Source: Candidatus Anammoxibacter sp. (GTDB lineage Bacteria; Planctomycetota; Brocadiia; Brocadiales; Anammoxibacteraceae). Taken from it: a stretch of DNA of 53,326 nt. Location of the stretch: NCBI GenBank assembly GCA_021777105.1, contig JAIQZQ010000113.1:1-53326 (forward strand), given 5' to 3'. The position numbers and the translations under genes are program-made. Below are positions 17,451 through 25,614 of this stretch, piece by piece; the stretch's first letter is position 1; each line of letters starts with the position of its first letter. The notes below the pieces were generated by a model. That model was not told the DNA's origin. It did not search any database and saw only the letters and a program-made list of their open reading frames with translations.

Positions 17451-19292
17451 ATGAAAACAGACAACGGACATTACAACGAAGCGCGCCTCAGGTCGATACT
17501 TGACAATGTTGTTGACGCTATTGTCACGATAGACGCAAAAGGATGCATCGAAAACTTTAACAAGGCGGCGGAGAGGATGTTTTGTTACTCCGCCGGCGAA
17601 GTTGTGGGCCAAAACGTCAAGATGCTGATGCCTGAGCCATATTGCGGCCATCATGATAAATATATCGGCAATTTCACTAGCTCCGGCATCGCAAAGGTTA
17701 TAGGCAAAGGACGCGACAACCTTGAGGGCAGGCGAAAAGACGGTTCAATATTCCCCATGTATCTCGCCGTTAACAAGATGATGATTGACGGCAAGATAAT
17801 GTTTACAGGTATTATCAGCGATATCACCGAACGCAAAAGGTATGAAGATCAGCTTAAAACAGAAAAAGAAAACGCAACCCGCGAGGCAAAAACCAAAAGC
17901 CACTATCTCTCGGTAATGAGCCACGACATTCGAACGCCGATTAGCGCAATGCTCGGCATTGCGGAACAACTTGGCGCTATTGAATTGCCTGATAATCAAA
18001 AAAACGACCTGGAAGCGTTTAAAAAGGCCGGCAACAACATCCTTGGCATTATTGACGGGGCTGTTGGCGTAACCGGACGGGGTATTGAACAAGCAAATCC
18101 TGAACATGCGGCAAACATCCTGGTTGTTGACGACAGCATAGATAACAGGAAATTGATAGGCCACATACTAAAGAAGGCCGGCTATAAAGTGACGGAGGCG
18201 AACGGAGGCGAAGAGGCTCTAAAACTTGTTGATGAATCTCCGCCTGATCTGATCTTGCTGGACATAGAAATGCCTGGAATTAACGGATTTGAAGTGTGCG
18301 CCACTTTAAAAAGGAGCGCAAGAAGCAGGGACTTGCCTGTAATATTTCTATCCGCAAAGTCTGAAACCAGCGACAAGGTCATGGGTTTTGAAATCGGCGG
18401 GGTTGATTATATAACAAAGCCTTTTGACAGAAACGAAGTTCTGGCCCGGGTTAACAATCAGATAAAAATTAAAAACCTTGCGAATAATATTCTCCAGACT
18501 AATATGGAGCTTAACGAAAAGCAATCCAGACTGGACGCAGACCTTGACGCGGCGGCCGAAATACAGCAAACTCTATTGCCTCATGAGTTGCCGACCGTAA
18601 ACGAGCTGAATTTTGCCTGGAAGTTTTCGCCTTGCGATCAAATCGGGGGCGATATTTTCAATGTGTTTCAAATTGATGATGAAAACATTGCCTTGTACAT
18701 TCTGGATGTCAGCGGCCACGGCGCGCCTTCGGCAATGGTAACGGTATCGGTGGCTCAAATGCTCAGACAGCAATCGGCATTGCGTAAAAATGGAACCGGC
18801 GGCGCTAACGCCGACGGAATCGTTTTGTCTCCCTGCGCAATGCTGAACGCGCTGGATAATGAATATCCGGTTGAGCGGTTTGGAAAATTTTTTACAATTG
18901 TCTACATGATTATAAACATACACAAAGGCAGCATTGTTTGCTCCAATGCGGGGCATCCCGCGCCTGTTATATTACAAAAGGACGGCAATTATGATTTTAT
19001 GGACAAAGGCGGGACAATTATAGGCATGCAAGGCGCGACTAAATATGAGGAGCAGCAATATAACCTTAAGCGCGGCGACAAGATTATAATGTTTACGGAC
19101 GGCGCTCCTGAGTATATGAATGACAAAGGAGAAATTTACGGAGAGGATAGATTTTACAAACTGTTAACCGGTTGCAAGGATTTGGATATAGATCAAACGC
19201 TTGATCATGCGTTTAAATCTCTAACTAAGTTCGGCAACAACACAAAACTTCAGGACGATCTAAGTCTATTAGGAGTTGAGTATAAGGTATAG
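17451..19292 (+). CDS. PAS-receiver-SpoIIE phosphatase (RsbU-like), with vestigial HisKA
   Basis: A 613-aa protein from the ATG chosen here; an in-frame TTG lies 3 codons upstream and no ribosome site favours either. Order: a FixL-type PAS at about 12-135, a short HisKA-like helix with MSHDIRTP (about 155-200) but no HATPase domain, a receiver domain at about 220-345 (ILVVDDS; LILLDIEMP phosphoacceptor; ITKPFD), a coiled coil, then a PP2C-type SpoIIE phosphatase to the end (AAAEIQQTLLP; CDQIGGDIF; LDVSGHGAPSAMV; MFTDGAPEY). It should dephosphorylate an RsbV-type STAS protein when the receiver is phosphorylated. Such a STAS protein and an RsbW-like kinase lie 8 kb away inside the Pel region. 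The PAS lacks the FixL haem His (Lys/Ala in that region), so oxygen sensing by haem is unlikely. Confidence 0.88.
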   Translation: MKTDNGHYNEARLRSILDNVVDAIVTIDAKGCIENFNKAAERMFCYSAGEVVGQNVKMLMPEPYCGHHDKYIGNFTSSGIAKVIGKGRDNLEGRRKDGSIFPMYLAVNKMMIDGKIMFTGIISDITERKRYEDQLKTEKENATREAKTKSHYLSVMSHDIRTPISAMLGIAEQLGAIELPDNQKNDLEAFKKAGNNILGIIDGAVGVTGRGIEQANPEHAANILVVDDSIDNRKLIGHILKKAGYKVTEANGGEEALKLVDESPPDLILLDIEMPGINGFEVCATLKRSARSRDLPVIFLSAKSETSDKVMGFEIGGVDYITKPFDRNEVLARVNNQIKIKNLANNILQTNMELNEKQSRLDADLDAAAEIQQTLLPHELPTVNELNFAWKFSPCDQIGGDIFNVFQIDDENIALYILDVSGHGAPSAMVTVSVAQMLRQQSALRKNGTGGANADGIVLSPCAMLNALDNEYPVERFGKFFTIVYMIINIHKGSIVCSNAGHPAPVILQKDGNYDFMDKGGTIIGMQGATKYEEQQYNLKRGDKIIMFTDGAPEYMNDKGEIYGEDRFYKLLTGCKDLDIDQTLDHAFKSLTKFGNNTKLQDDLSLLGVEYKV

Positions 19293-19350
19293 TCAAGCGC
19301 ATGATTGCAATCTATACATCTTCATTCCTTTAAACTTTGCAAACTGAAAA

Positions 19351-19540
19351 GACTAAGGGTCCGCTCAAAAATAACTTCGGTTTTTTGGCTGGAATTTTGC
19401 GTTAGATTTGCGAGATATGATTGAGTCAAATTCGGAGCGTAGCCTTAGCTACGTGAGAATTTGACGATTGAATATCTCACAAAGACAATGTGAAAGTACG
19501 TCCAACAAAACCGAAGTTATTTTTGAGTGGACCCTTAGTC
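19351..19540. mobile_element. 190-bp palindromic MITE-like element
   Basis: 34-bp ends (19351-19384 and 19507-19540, beginning GACTAAGGGTCC) are inverted copies with one mismatch. The interior is also largely palindromic: GAGATAT/ATATCTC, GTCAAATT/AATTTGAC and CGTAGC/GCTACG pair around 19447. It lies between two convergent genes and may act as a bidirectional terminator. It codes for nothing. I cannot assign its parent transposon. Confidence 0.85.
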
Positions 19541-19549
19541 TAAACAGCG

Positions 19550-21511
19550 CTATTTTTTTAATGAATTGAATTTATCGGCATACTGCAAAACCGTCCAGAC
19601 AAAAGATGAATGACTCCATGTGAGAGGTGAAACAGAGAGCGGCGAACCGTTTACAGGATGCACCTGCTCTGCAAACACACCGGAAGGAAGCGCATTCTTC
19701 GCGCACCATTCAAGATAAGGAACCGCTTTCTGAAGCTCCTGAAGATTTTCAGCGCGAATTATGTAATACTCCGCCAACCAAAGCGTTGAGATAAACCATG
19801 GATTTCCGGGGATATCCTCAGGGCTGTCGTCCGGACGGTAATAAACATCGTTCCTGTATCGGGCGCAACCTTCAACAGGAGTTGCGAGCCATAATTGTTG
19901 GTGTATCGCCTCCATTGTTTCGGTCATCCGCTTGTCTTTTGGGGACAATACTCCCAGTGTAACAAGCGCGGATAAACTAACATCGATCACTTCATCAAGT
20001 TCATAGCCGGCGCCTTTTCTGTAACCGGAGCGGGCGTACCTCTTTAGTCCGTTGTGGTAGAGATGTTTAGTCAGCCCCACTTTGATTTCTTCGGACGTCT
20101 TTTCATATTTTTCCGCTAATGACGCGTCAAGAAACAGCCGCGCAAAATTCGCGGCAGCCCTAAGCCCGGCAATCACTGCCGCCACTGTGTAAGTGTGCAC
20201 GCCAAAACGCTCTTCCCATAGATCATAGCTGGGAATTGGCAGTTTAGTGTCAGGGTCGCGGTTGCTCGCCATAAAATCGGCGGACTTTTTAATAAGCTTA
20301 TCATATAAAGGTCTGATGAATTCGATGTTTTTAGAGTTCTCATAGTGTATCCAGAGCGCCCAAAGAATCAAGGCGGTGGAATCCTCCTGTATCGGGAGAA
20401 CCGCCTTTCCATTTACCAACCATGGGTGCCAGTTGCTTGCCAGTGAACCATCAGGATTGTAATGTTGGTAAAGATAGCCTTCCTCTGATAAAGCGCCGGC
20501 GCAAAAGCCGTAAAACTTCATACACACATGGCTGTGGCCCGCCTTTGCCAATGCCGCGGCTACAAAAGCGCCGTCACGCCCCCACATGTACGAATATGTG
20601 TCTCTTCCAAACCTGACTATATCCGAATCATTCGCCGCTATAATTGCCCCCCTGTTGTCTATCTGAGTTCGCACAATCAAAAGACTGCGATTGTATATGT
20701 CAGTGACGCATTTCGGCAAGTCTCCATAGCTCTTGGTTTCTTTCGTGACCCAAGCTTTCCAGTAACCGGATGTGCGTTTAATCAACTCATTCGGAGCCAT
20801 CTCTATCACATTTCGGTTAAGTTGGGCCACCTCATTGTAATGTGTGCCCGCGGCAATCCAATAATAAGCCGTAGCTTTTCCTTTTGGGGGAGCTTGCAAC
20901 CATATCCCAATAGCAGAGTCGGCGGAACCCCACGAAATCTGATTTCCGTTAAGTATTCCACGCCCGGCGTTTTCCCATATTTCTTTCCTTTTAGGCTCCT
21001 CCTTATCGCAACAGGCATAATGATCAACCCCGTCCTTTTCAGAATTAGAACAATTAATTAGAAAGTAACGATTGCCCTTATAATGAATTATAGAGCGGGT
21101 CCGCGGATCAAAATAAGCAGTGTCTCCAATATCATAGCCGTAAAGATGAAAGTCATGGCAGAAAAAGAGCCTAACGTGACGCTCCTTATCAGTCTGATTT
21201 ATCACCTCAATCTTTTTAATATATACGTTTAAATCCACATCAACCACGTCATGGCAGCGCAACTCAAGACCCAGCGATTCGTTTTTCAGAAAAACATTAG
21301 TAACGAGGCTGTCATCATGATACCTCAAGACTTTTTCCCATTCCGGCCCCATCCAGGAGCATTGGCCGTCAACCCACACTCCGAACCGGAAAGGCTCTCC
21401 TTTTGAATGGTTCTCCTGCCCTATATAGGGAAAATACACATCTCTGATCTGATAATCCGAATCAAAATTAAATAGAAGATTACCATTGCTTACAGGAATG
21501 TCTTTAGGCAT
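19550..21511 (-). CDS. Glycoside hydrolase family 15 (glucoamylase/trehalase-like)
   Basis: A 653-aa cytoplasmic protein (no signal peptide). An N-terminal beta-sandwich (about 1-250) precedes an (alpha/alpha)6 catalytic barrel. Family signatures: YMWGRDGAFVAAAL (308-321), QEDSTALILWALW, DLWEERFGVHTYT with general acid candidate Glu433 or Glu434, and FAEQVHP with base candidate Glu615, then SPLTWSHSSFVW. GH15 enzymes release glucose from alpha-glucans or split trehalose-like substrates. It starts 8 bp after the GT4 gene (SD AAGGA), so the two are one transcription unit, perhaps making and trimming the same alpha-glucoside or glycogen-like product (inference). Confidence 0.88.
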   Translation of the reverse strand: MPKDIPVSNGNLLFNFDSDYQIRDVYFPYIGQENHSKGEPFRFGVWVDGQCSWMGPEWEKVLRYHDDSLVTNVFLKNESLGLELRCHDVVDVDLNVYIKKIEVINQTDKERHVRLFFCHDFHLYGYDIGDTAYFDPRTRSIIHYKGNRYFLINCSNSEKDGVDHYACCDKEEPKRKEIWENAGRGILNGNQISWGSADSAIGIWLQAPPKGKATAYYWIAAGTHYNEVAQLNRNVIEMAPNELIKRTSGYWKAWVTKETKSYGDLPKCVTDIYNRSLLIVRTQIDNRGAIIAANDSDIVRFGRDTYSYMWGRDGAFVAAALAKAGHSHVCMKFYGFCAGALSEEGYLYQHYNPDGSLASNWHPWLVNGKAVLPIQEDSTALILWALWIHYENSKNIEFIRPLYDKLIKKSADFMASNRDPDTKLPIPSYDLWEERFGVHTYTVAAVIAGLRAAANFARLFLDASLAEKYEKTSEEIKVGLTKHLYHNGLKRYARSGYRKGAGYELDEVIDVSLSALVTLGVLSPKDKRMTETMEAIHQQLWLATPVEGCARYRNDVYYRPDDSPEDIPGNPWFISTLWLAEYYIIRAENLQELQKAVPYLEWCAKNALPSGVFAEQVHPVNGSPLSVSPLTWSHSSFVWTVLQYADKFNSLKK

Positions 21512-21519
21512 AATTTCCT

Positions 21520-22782
21520 TTATGCGGCTTTTACACCATGAACTGCGGGTTTTGACGAGCGGCCTCTTGTTAATCCGCCGCGGGTATCTAATCTATTATG
21601 TCCGCCGGATATCTGATTATATAATTCTGAATAGTTAAGAGCCATACTTGTTATGGAAAATTTATTTTCTACATGCTTCCTGCAATCGCCGGGATCAATA
21701 CTATCGATTCGGCTGACGGCTTCAATCATAGCTTCTGTGGAATCAACCACAAAACCGGTTTTTCCGTTTTCTACTATTTCAGGAACTGCTCCTCTATTTA
21801 ATGCGACGACCGGCGTGCCGCATGCCATTGATTCGACAAGGACAAGCCCAAACGGCTCGCTCCATTGTATAGGGAATAGAGTAGCGCGCGCGTGCCGATA
21901 CCACTGTTTTTTATGCTCGCCGCAGATCTCTCCGATGTAAATAATCTGTTTGTCGCAGTCCAGTAACGGTTTTATTACATTGCCGTAATAGTCGTCGCCA
22001 ACCGGGAGCTTGCCGGGTTCAACGAAAAGATCGATAGATTCCTTAAGGCTTTCAAAGAACTCTCTGTCAGCGGCTTTGTTTTGGACACAACCGGCAATAA
22101 TAAGTTTAGAGCCTGTTTTTTTTGCAATCTCTATCGCCTTGTCTTGCCCCTTGACGCTGGTAACCCGTCCAATCGTAAATAAATAGCTTCCTTTATCAGG
22201 TTTCATTTTTACAGGGTATTTATCTACATCAATTCCGTGATAAACAACATCATCAGCTTCTACCAAGTCATCATACTGTTTTTTTTGGTGTTTGCTTATC
22301 GCAACGCAATGCACTTGCGGAGAGGGCCAAACAGGATTGCACCATCGTTGGCAAACCCCCTCAAGGCGGCTATCTATTGCGGCTACGTGAAGTGTCATTA
22401 CAATCGGCGCCTGCATTATCGCTAAACGGTCATACATGCTCTCTACCGCTTTTGCATCATGAAGGTGTATGATGTCAATATCGCCAACGCCTACCCTGCG
22501 TATCACATTTGAGATATGCATATCCATTGTCTCGCGCTTTTCAGTTGTGCTATCACTGCAATAACCACCGCTGCTTTTCTTAACGGTGACTAAATGTTCA
22601 CCGACAACACTGGAATCGCCCGAACAGGCAACAATAGACCTATGGCCTAAAGAACAAAGTCCTTTGTCTAGATTATGAATGATTGTTTCAATCGGCCCAT
22701 AACCAAGGTCCGCTCTGATCGGTTGGTTAAGAGTTGCAACATGTAAAACCGTCAGTTTGTCACGCTTCATATTTATCATCAT
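21520..22782 (-). CDS. GT4-family glycosyltransferase
   Basis: A 420-aa GT-B enzyme. The N-terminal domain begins with LTVLHVATLNQP and a glycine-rich acceptor loop (DLGYGPIETI). The C-terminal nucleotide-sugar domain has FTIGRVTSVKGQD, and the EX7E motif is at Glu309/Glu317 (SEPFGLVLVES), followed by CGTPVVALNRGAVPEIVENG. This is a retaining glycosyltransferase of cytoplasmic type; donor and acceptor are unknown. It sits 6 bp after the zinc-ribbon gene and 8 bp before GH15. Start: ATG with a GGGGGGTGA sequence upstream that overlaps the previous stop. Confidence 0.88.
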   Translation of the reverse strand: MMINMKRDKLTVLHVATLNQPIRADLGYGPIETIIHNLDKGLCSLGHRSIVACSGDSSVVGEHLVTVKKSSGGYCSDSTTEKRETMDMHISNVIRRVGVGDIDIIHLHDAKAVESMYDRLAIMQAPIVMTLHVAAIDSRLEGVCQRWCNPVWPSPQVHCVAISKHQKKQYDDLVEADDVVYHGIDVDKYPVKMKPDKGSYLFTIGRVTSVKGQDKAIEIAKKTGSKLIIAGCVQNKAADREFFESLKESIDLFVEPGKLPVGDDYYGNVIKPLLDCDKQIIYIGEICGEHKKQWYRHARATLFPIQWSEPFGLVLVESMACGTPVVALNRGAVPEIVENGKTGFVVDSTEAMIEAVSRIDSIDPGDCRKHVENKFSITSMALNYSELYNQISGGHNRLDTRGGLTRGRSSKPAVHGVKAA

Positions 22783-22788
22783 TAAGCA

Positions 22789-23061
22789 TCACCCCCCTGT
22801 TATGTAACGTTGCATTTTTAAAAATCTGTCAGTCGCCTGCGCAAGCTTTCGCTCAGTTGTTGAAGCATTGTCATTCTTAATCTTTTCAAAACAACATTTG
22901 CATTCAGCATAAGTATCGCCTTGTCTTAGACTCGGCAAAGAACTGCTTTTATTCACGCGCATTCCCAGATCACGAGACTGTCTTATATCTTGAAAATTTG
23001 TGGTAAAAATTTTAAATTCACTATCATTGCCACATTTAGGACATGTAAAAAATGTGTTAAT
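22789..23061 (-). CDS. Zinc-ribbon small protein, probable ATT start codon
   Basis: This 90-aa frame has no ATG, GTG or TTG in a plausible place, so ordinary ORF finders miss it. Translation from an ATT at 23059-23061 (preceded by AAGAGG at 6-7 nt) gives xNTFFTCPKCGNDSEFKIFT, then SLPSLRQGDTYAECKCCFEK and a basic helix. Cys7/Cys10 and Cys54/Cys57 form two CxxC knuckles, a zinc ribbon. I recall similar small proteins with an ATG in this place, which supports the frame. A stop precedes it 12 codons before CPKC. The role is unknown; nucleic-acid binding is plausible. It lies in one unit with the basic 107-aa gene upstream and GT4 downstream. Confidence 0.7.
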   Translation of the reverse strand: MNTFFTCPKCGNDSEFKIFTTNFQDIRQSRDLGMRVNKSSSLPSLRQGDTYAECKCCFEKIKNDNASTTERKLAQATDRFLKMQRYITGG

Positions 23062-23100
23062 ATTAACCTCTTTTCTTATAAATCATGTTAAAAGTAACAA

Positions 23101-23122
23101 AGCCGCCTTTCAGAGCAGACGG
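23101..23122 (-). terminator. Terminator or attenuator after the 107-aa gene
   Basis: On the minus strand GCCGTCT and AGGCGGC pair (one mismatch) around an 8-nt loop, followed by TTTGTTACTTTT. It would reduce read-through into the zinc-ribbon, GT4 and GH15 genes. Confidence 0.6.
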
Positions 23123-23129
23123 CATTGTA

Positions 23130-23453
23130 TTATGAAACCGGGGTTTCAGGCACGATCATAGGCACGGTTGCTTCATTGACAAAATGAAATTTGTTCTTTT
23201 TTTTGGTAAGAGTTTCAACGGCTAAATATGCTTCGGCTTTTTCCGGATAAGGAAAACACGCTACTTCTTTGAAACCGGCATCAAAAACTTTCCACACAAT
23301 TTTTTGGCGAGCAACCGCATCCGAGGCCTTTTTGCGGGGAGCAGCTTTCTTCTTTTCCGTTTTCTTAGCTTTCTCTGCTTTCTCCGCTTTCTCTGCTCTA
23401 CCGGCTTCCGCCTCTGCCGCTAAACGCTGAATTCTTTCTTTACTATTTAACAT
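23130..23453 (-). CDS. Small basic protein, conserved hypothetical
   Basis: A 107-aa protein. The N-terminal half is a charged Lys/Ala/Glu helix (several AEKAEKAEK-type repeats, residues 18-45), like histone-H1-like or ribosome-associated tails. The C-terminal half is a compact beta domain (KIVWKVFDAGFKEVACFPYP, then AEAYLAVETLTKKK and FHFVNEATVP). I know similar proteins only as hypotheticals encoded near zinc-ribbon genes of this kind, which fits the neighbour downstream. The function is unknown. Confidence 0.65.
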   Translation of the reverse strand: MLNSKERIQRLAAEAEAGRAEKAEKAEKAKKTEKKKAAPRKKASDAVARQKIVWKVFDAGFKEVACFPYPEKAEAYLAVETLTKKKNKFHFVNEATVPMIVPETPVS

Positions 23454-23583
23454 TACAGTCTCCTATTTTGAAATTAGAAAAAAAAGCAACTATCTTATTG
23501 GTTTTCTTAAACGCTTATAAAGAATAAAATTGTTAATATCAGGTGTGCCTCTTGTTGCGCTTGCCGGCATAACATTCGCGCGA

Positions 23584-23970
23584 CTATACAACAATCTCCA
23601 AGTTTATCATGCCATAGTCTACTATGGGTATAACTTCTTTTCGTCCTTCAGTATTTCTATTCAAATAGATTAAGCCTAAATTTTCTAATAAATGTATGTC
23701 CGTTAGAACACTTTTGACATCCCGCTCTAAAAGTCGCACAAGTTCATTTATGCTTTTAGGCTTCATTTTTCTTGTTATATGCAGCAATTCAATCCTTTTT
23801 GGTGTAATAGCTTTTCGAAACTCTTTTATATCTTCAAAACTGAGATTCTTATCCTGTGCAGCTTCTATCTCTTTTTTCGATGTCTCACTATTTCCTGCTC
23901 CTTTGGAAACGTGCTTAACCTCTTCTAATGCGAGTTTAATTTTTTTTACCTTCATAACGCTTTTCTTCAT
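23584..23970 (-). CDS. MarR-like winged-helix DNA-binding protein (HVO_A0114 type)
   Basis: A 128-aa protein. A charged N-terminal arm is followed by a winged helix at about 48-118: SFEDIKEFRKAITPKRIELLHI, then KSINELVRLLERDVKSVLTDIHLLENLGLI and the wing NTEGRKEVIPIVDYG. Such small regulators normally repress their own operon with a toxin-like partner, but no partner frame is visible between here and pelC. An operator-like inverted repeat with a matching promoter lies about 114 bp upstream. Confidence 0.75.
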   Translation of the reverse strand: MKKSVMKVKKIKLALEEVKHVSKGAGNSETSKKEIEAAQDKNLSFEDIKEFRKAITPKRIELLHITRKMKPKSINELVRLLERDVKSVLTDIHLLENLGLIYLNRNTEGRKEVIPIVDYGMINLEIVV

Positions 23971-24083
23971 GTTTTTTTATATGGGATCGAAAAGAAAGAA
24001 CCATAGGGTATATGGTTTATCATGCGCAGGTTTACTCTACAGCCCGGCTTTTTTGGTTATTTGGATAGTTATCCGGCATCAAG

Positions 24084-24134
24084 GGTCTATCATACCAGTA
24101 GTGGCACAATAAACCAACAGTGGTATAATAGACC
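24084..24134 (-). promoter_or_regulatory. Promoter of the winged-helix gene within a palindromic operator
   Basis: GGTCTATCATACCA (24084-24097) and TGGTATAATAGACC (24121-24134) are inverted repeats with 13 of 14 matches. Between them GTGGCACAAT and AACAGTGG repeat a GTGG core. On the minus strand TTGGTT (24112-24117) and TATGAT (24089-24094) are 17 bp apart, so the promoter lies inside the operator. Autorepression by the downstream product is the simplest reading. Confidence 0.65.
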
Positions 24135-24483
24135 AATATAGAAGATTTGTCAATGTTTAAATAAAAGAAGCAAACTGATTTATGAGCCGGCAGGAATATT
24201 ACGTTCTAGATCATAAATTAATGTAGACTTGGTTATATAATTTTTTTATAATCTGAAATCCGTGGAAATAGCGCGTAACTATCTGATTTAATAAGGGTTA
24301 GAATAACAAAAACGCAAATTTAAATTCTGAAAGTTATTTTTTGTCAGTTTAAGACAAAATATTACAAATTTCTATCAAATTGGAAGCTAAATAAGGGCAT
24401 TTGTCACCACAAAACAATAACATCCAGAACCAATTTGCCGGCCTGCCAGGCTTTTAACTTTTGCTGAAGGATATTAAAGAGAC
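24135..24483. other. AT-rich upstream region of pelC
   Basis: No gene seen. The stretch is A/T-rich (24150-24400) and probably holds the pelC promoter, but no convincing -35/-10 pair could be chosen. An AAGGATATTAAAGAG purine run precedes the pelC start. Confidence 0.4.
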
Positions 24484-25041
24484 ATGAAAAATATCAGAGG
24501 ATTAATATTAATATTGGCGCTTTTGTTGCCGTTTTCGTGTTTACCGTATCATAAACACTATATTAAAAGCGACGCTATACACTCAAAGGCAAGGCATGTT
24601 GCGGTTCTGCCGTTTGTAAACCTTGCGTCCTACCCGAATGCAGGGAGAATAATATGCGATATTATAACCACTGAGTTGTACTCCGCCCCAAATTTCCAGA
24701 TTATGGAACAAACCGAGATGCTTGAAAAACTTAAGATCAGCAACGAGTACGACTTTGATAATATTCTGGACAACCATGCGGTAAAAGATCTTGGCAAGCG
24801 TTTGGGCGTAAACACAATTGTTTACGGTTCGGTGTCCGAATTCAGATACAAACGCGGGCTTGACGAGGAGCCTATAGTGGGCATCAACGTAAGAATGCTT
24901 GATGTGACAAGCGGCAAGGTTCTATGGGCCGGAGGCAAATCAAAAACAGGCAAACGATATATGTTTAAATCCGGCTCACTAAACGACCTTGCTCATAAAA
25001 CATGCCATGAGCTTGTTAACACATTGATAAACTCCAAGTAG
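24484..25041 (+). CDS. pelC: PelC outer-membrane lipoprotein
   Basis: A 185-aa protein. A signal peptide with lipobox (LLLPFSC, Cys19) marks an outer-membrane lipoprotein. The mature part has the TolB/CsgG-like fold of PelC: HVAVLPFVNLASYPNAGRI, DIITTELYSAPNFQIMEQTE, VKDLGKRLGVNTIVYGSVSEF and VRMLDVTSGKVLWAGGKS. In Pseudomonas PelC forms a 12-subunit ring on the periplasmic side of the outer membrane that guides Pel polymer to the PelB porin. Here it lies on the plus strand, apart from the minus-strand pelABDEFG unit, and upstream of two partner-switching genes. Confidence 0.82.
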   Translation: MKNIRGLILILALLLPFSCLPYHKHYIKSDAIHSKARHVAVLPFVNLASYPNAGRIICDIITTELYSAPNFQIMEQTEMLEKLKISNEYDFDNILDNHAVKDLGKRLGVNTIVYGSVSEFRYKRGLDEEPIVGINVRMLDVTSGKVLWAGGKSKTGKRYMFKSGSLNDLAHKTCHELVNTLINSK

Positions 25042-25140
25042 TGGATTGCCTCATGGCGCCGCCGGCAAGGTTGCGCGCCGGCAAAGAATCCTAAAATTAT
25101 TTGAACTCTCAAAACATTTTTCTCACTCCTGATAACAACC

Positions 25141-25584
25141 ATGAACTTAAAAGACGACGTTAATTTCGGATTCGGAAAATTAATACTTGAGCACACGGCT
25201 GCAGGAACGCCGGAAATAAAACAAACGCTGTTGGAGATTGTTTTGTCTAAACTACAAGACGAGGGCATGATCAAAGACAGCGATGAAAAAATCAGGGCAA
25301 TGTCCGCCCTTGACGAAGCGATAGTCAACGCTATTTTTCATGGAAACAAAAAAGATCCATCCAAGAATATCCATATCCGCCTTTATACAGATAATAACAG
25401 GTGGGGAGTATGCATTGAAGACGAGGGCGATGGTTTTGACTATAAAAAAGCTTTAAAACGCAAAGCAGATGATGATAAATTAAGCGAACATGGACGCGGC
25501 ATTATTATCATAATGAAACAAATGGATTCGGTGGAATATTTTGACAATGGAAATAAGTTATTTATGACCCGGGATTTAAGTTAA
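25141..25584 (+). CDS. RsbW-like anti-sigma / serine kinase (HATPase_c_2)
   Basis: A 147-aa single-domain GHKL ATPase. N box DEAIVNAIFHGNK, G1 EDEGDGFD and a HGRGIIIIMKQMD G2 region with its lid identify the RsbW/SpoIIAB group. The family binds a sigma factor or other partner and phosphorylates an STAS antagonist on Ser. No Shine-Dalgarno is obvious before the ATG. It lies 99 bp after pelC and before the STAS gene, so it is the kinase of a local switch. Confidence 0.85.
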   Translation: MNLKDDVNFGFGKLILEHTAAGTPEIKQTLLEIVLSKLQDEGMIKDSDEKIRAMSALDEAIVNAIFHGNKKDPSKNIHIRLYTDNNRWGVCIEDEGDGFDYKKALKRKADDDKLSEHGRGIIIIMKQMDSVEYFDNGNKLFMTRDLS

Positions 25585-25614
25585 ATATAAACAAAGGTAA
25601 TAATACCACTTTAA

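Noticed and set aside
17451..17860. Haem-binding FixL PAS domain
   Set aside because: The sequence is FixL-like, but the proximal His position is Lys or Ala, so haem binding is not supported.
23696..24112. 138-codon plus-strand ORF antisense to the winged-helix gene
   Set aside because: Hydrophobic shadow of a real minus-strand gene with clear HTH motifs and a promoter.
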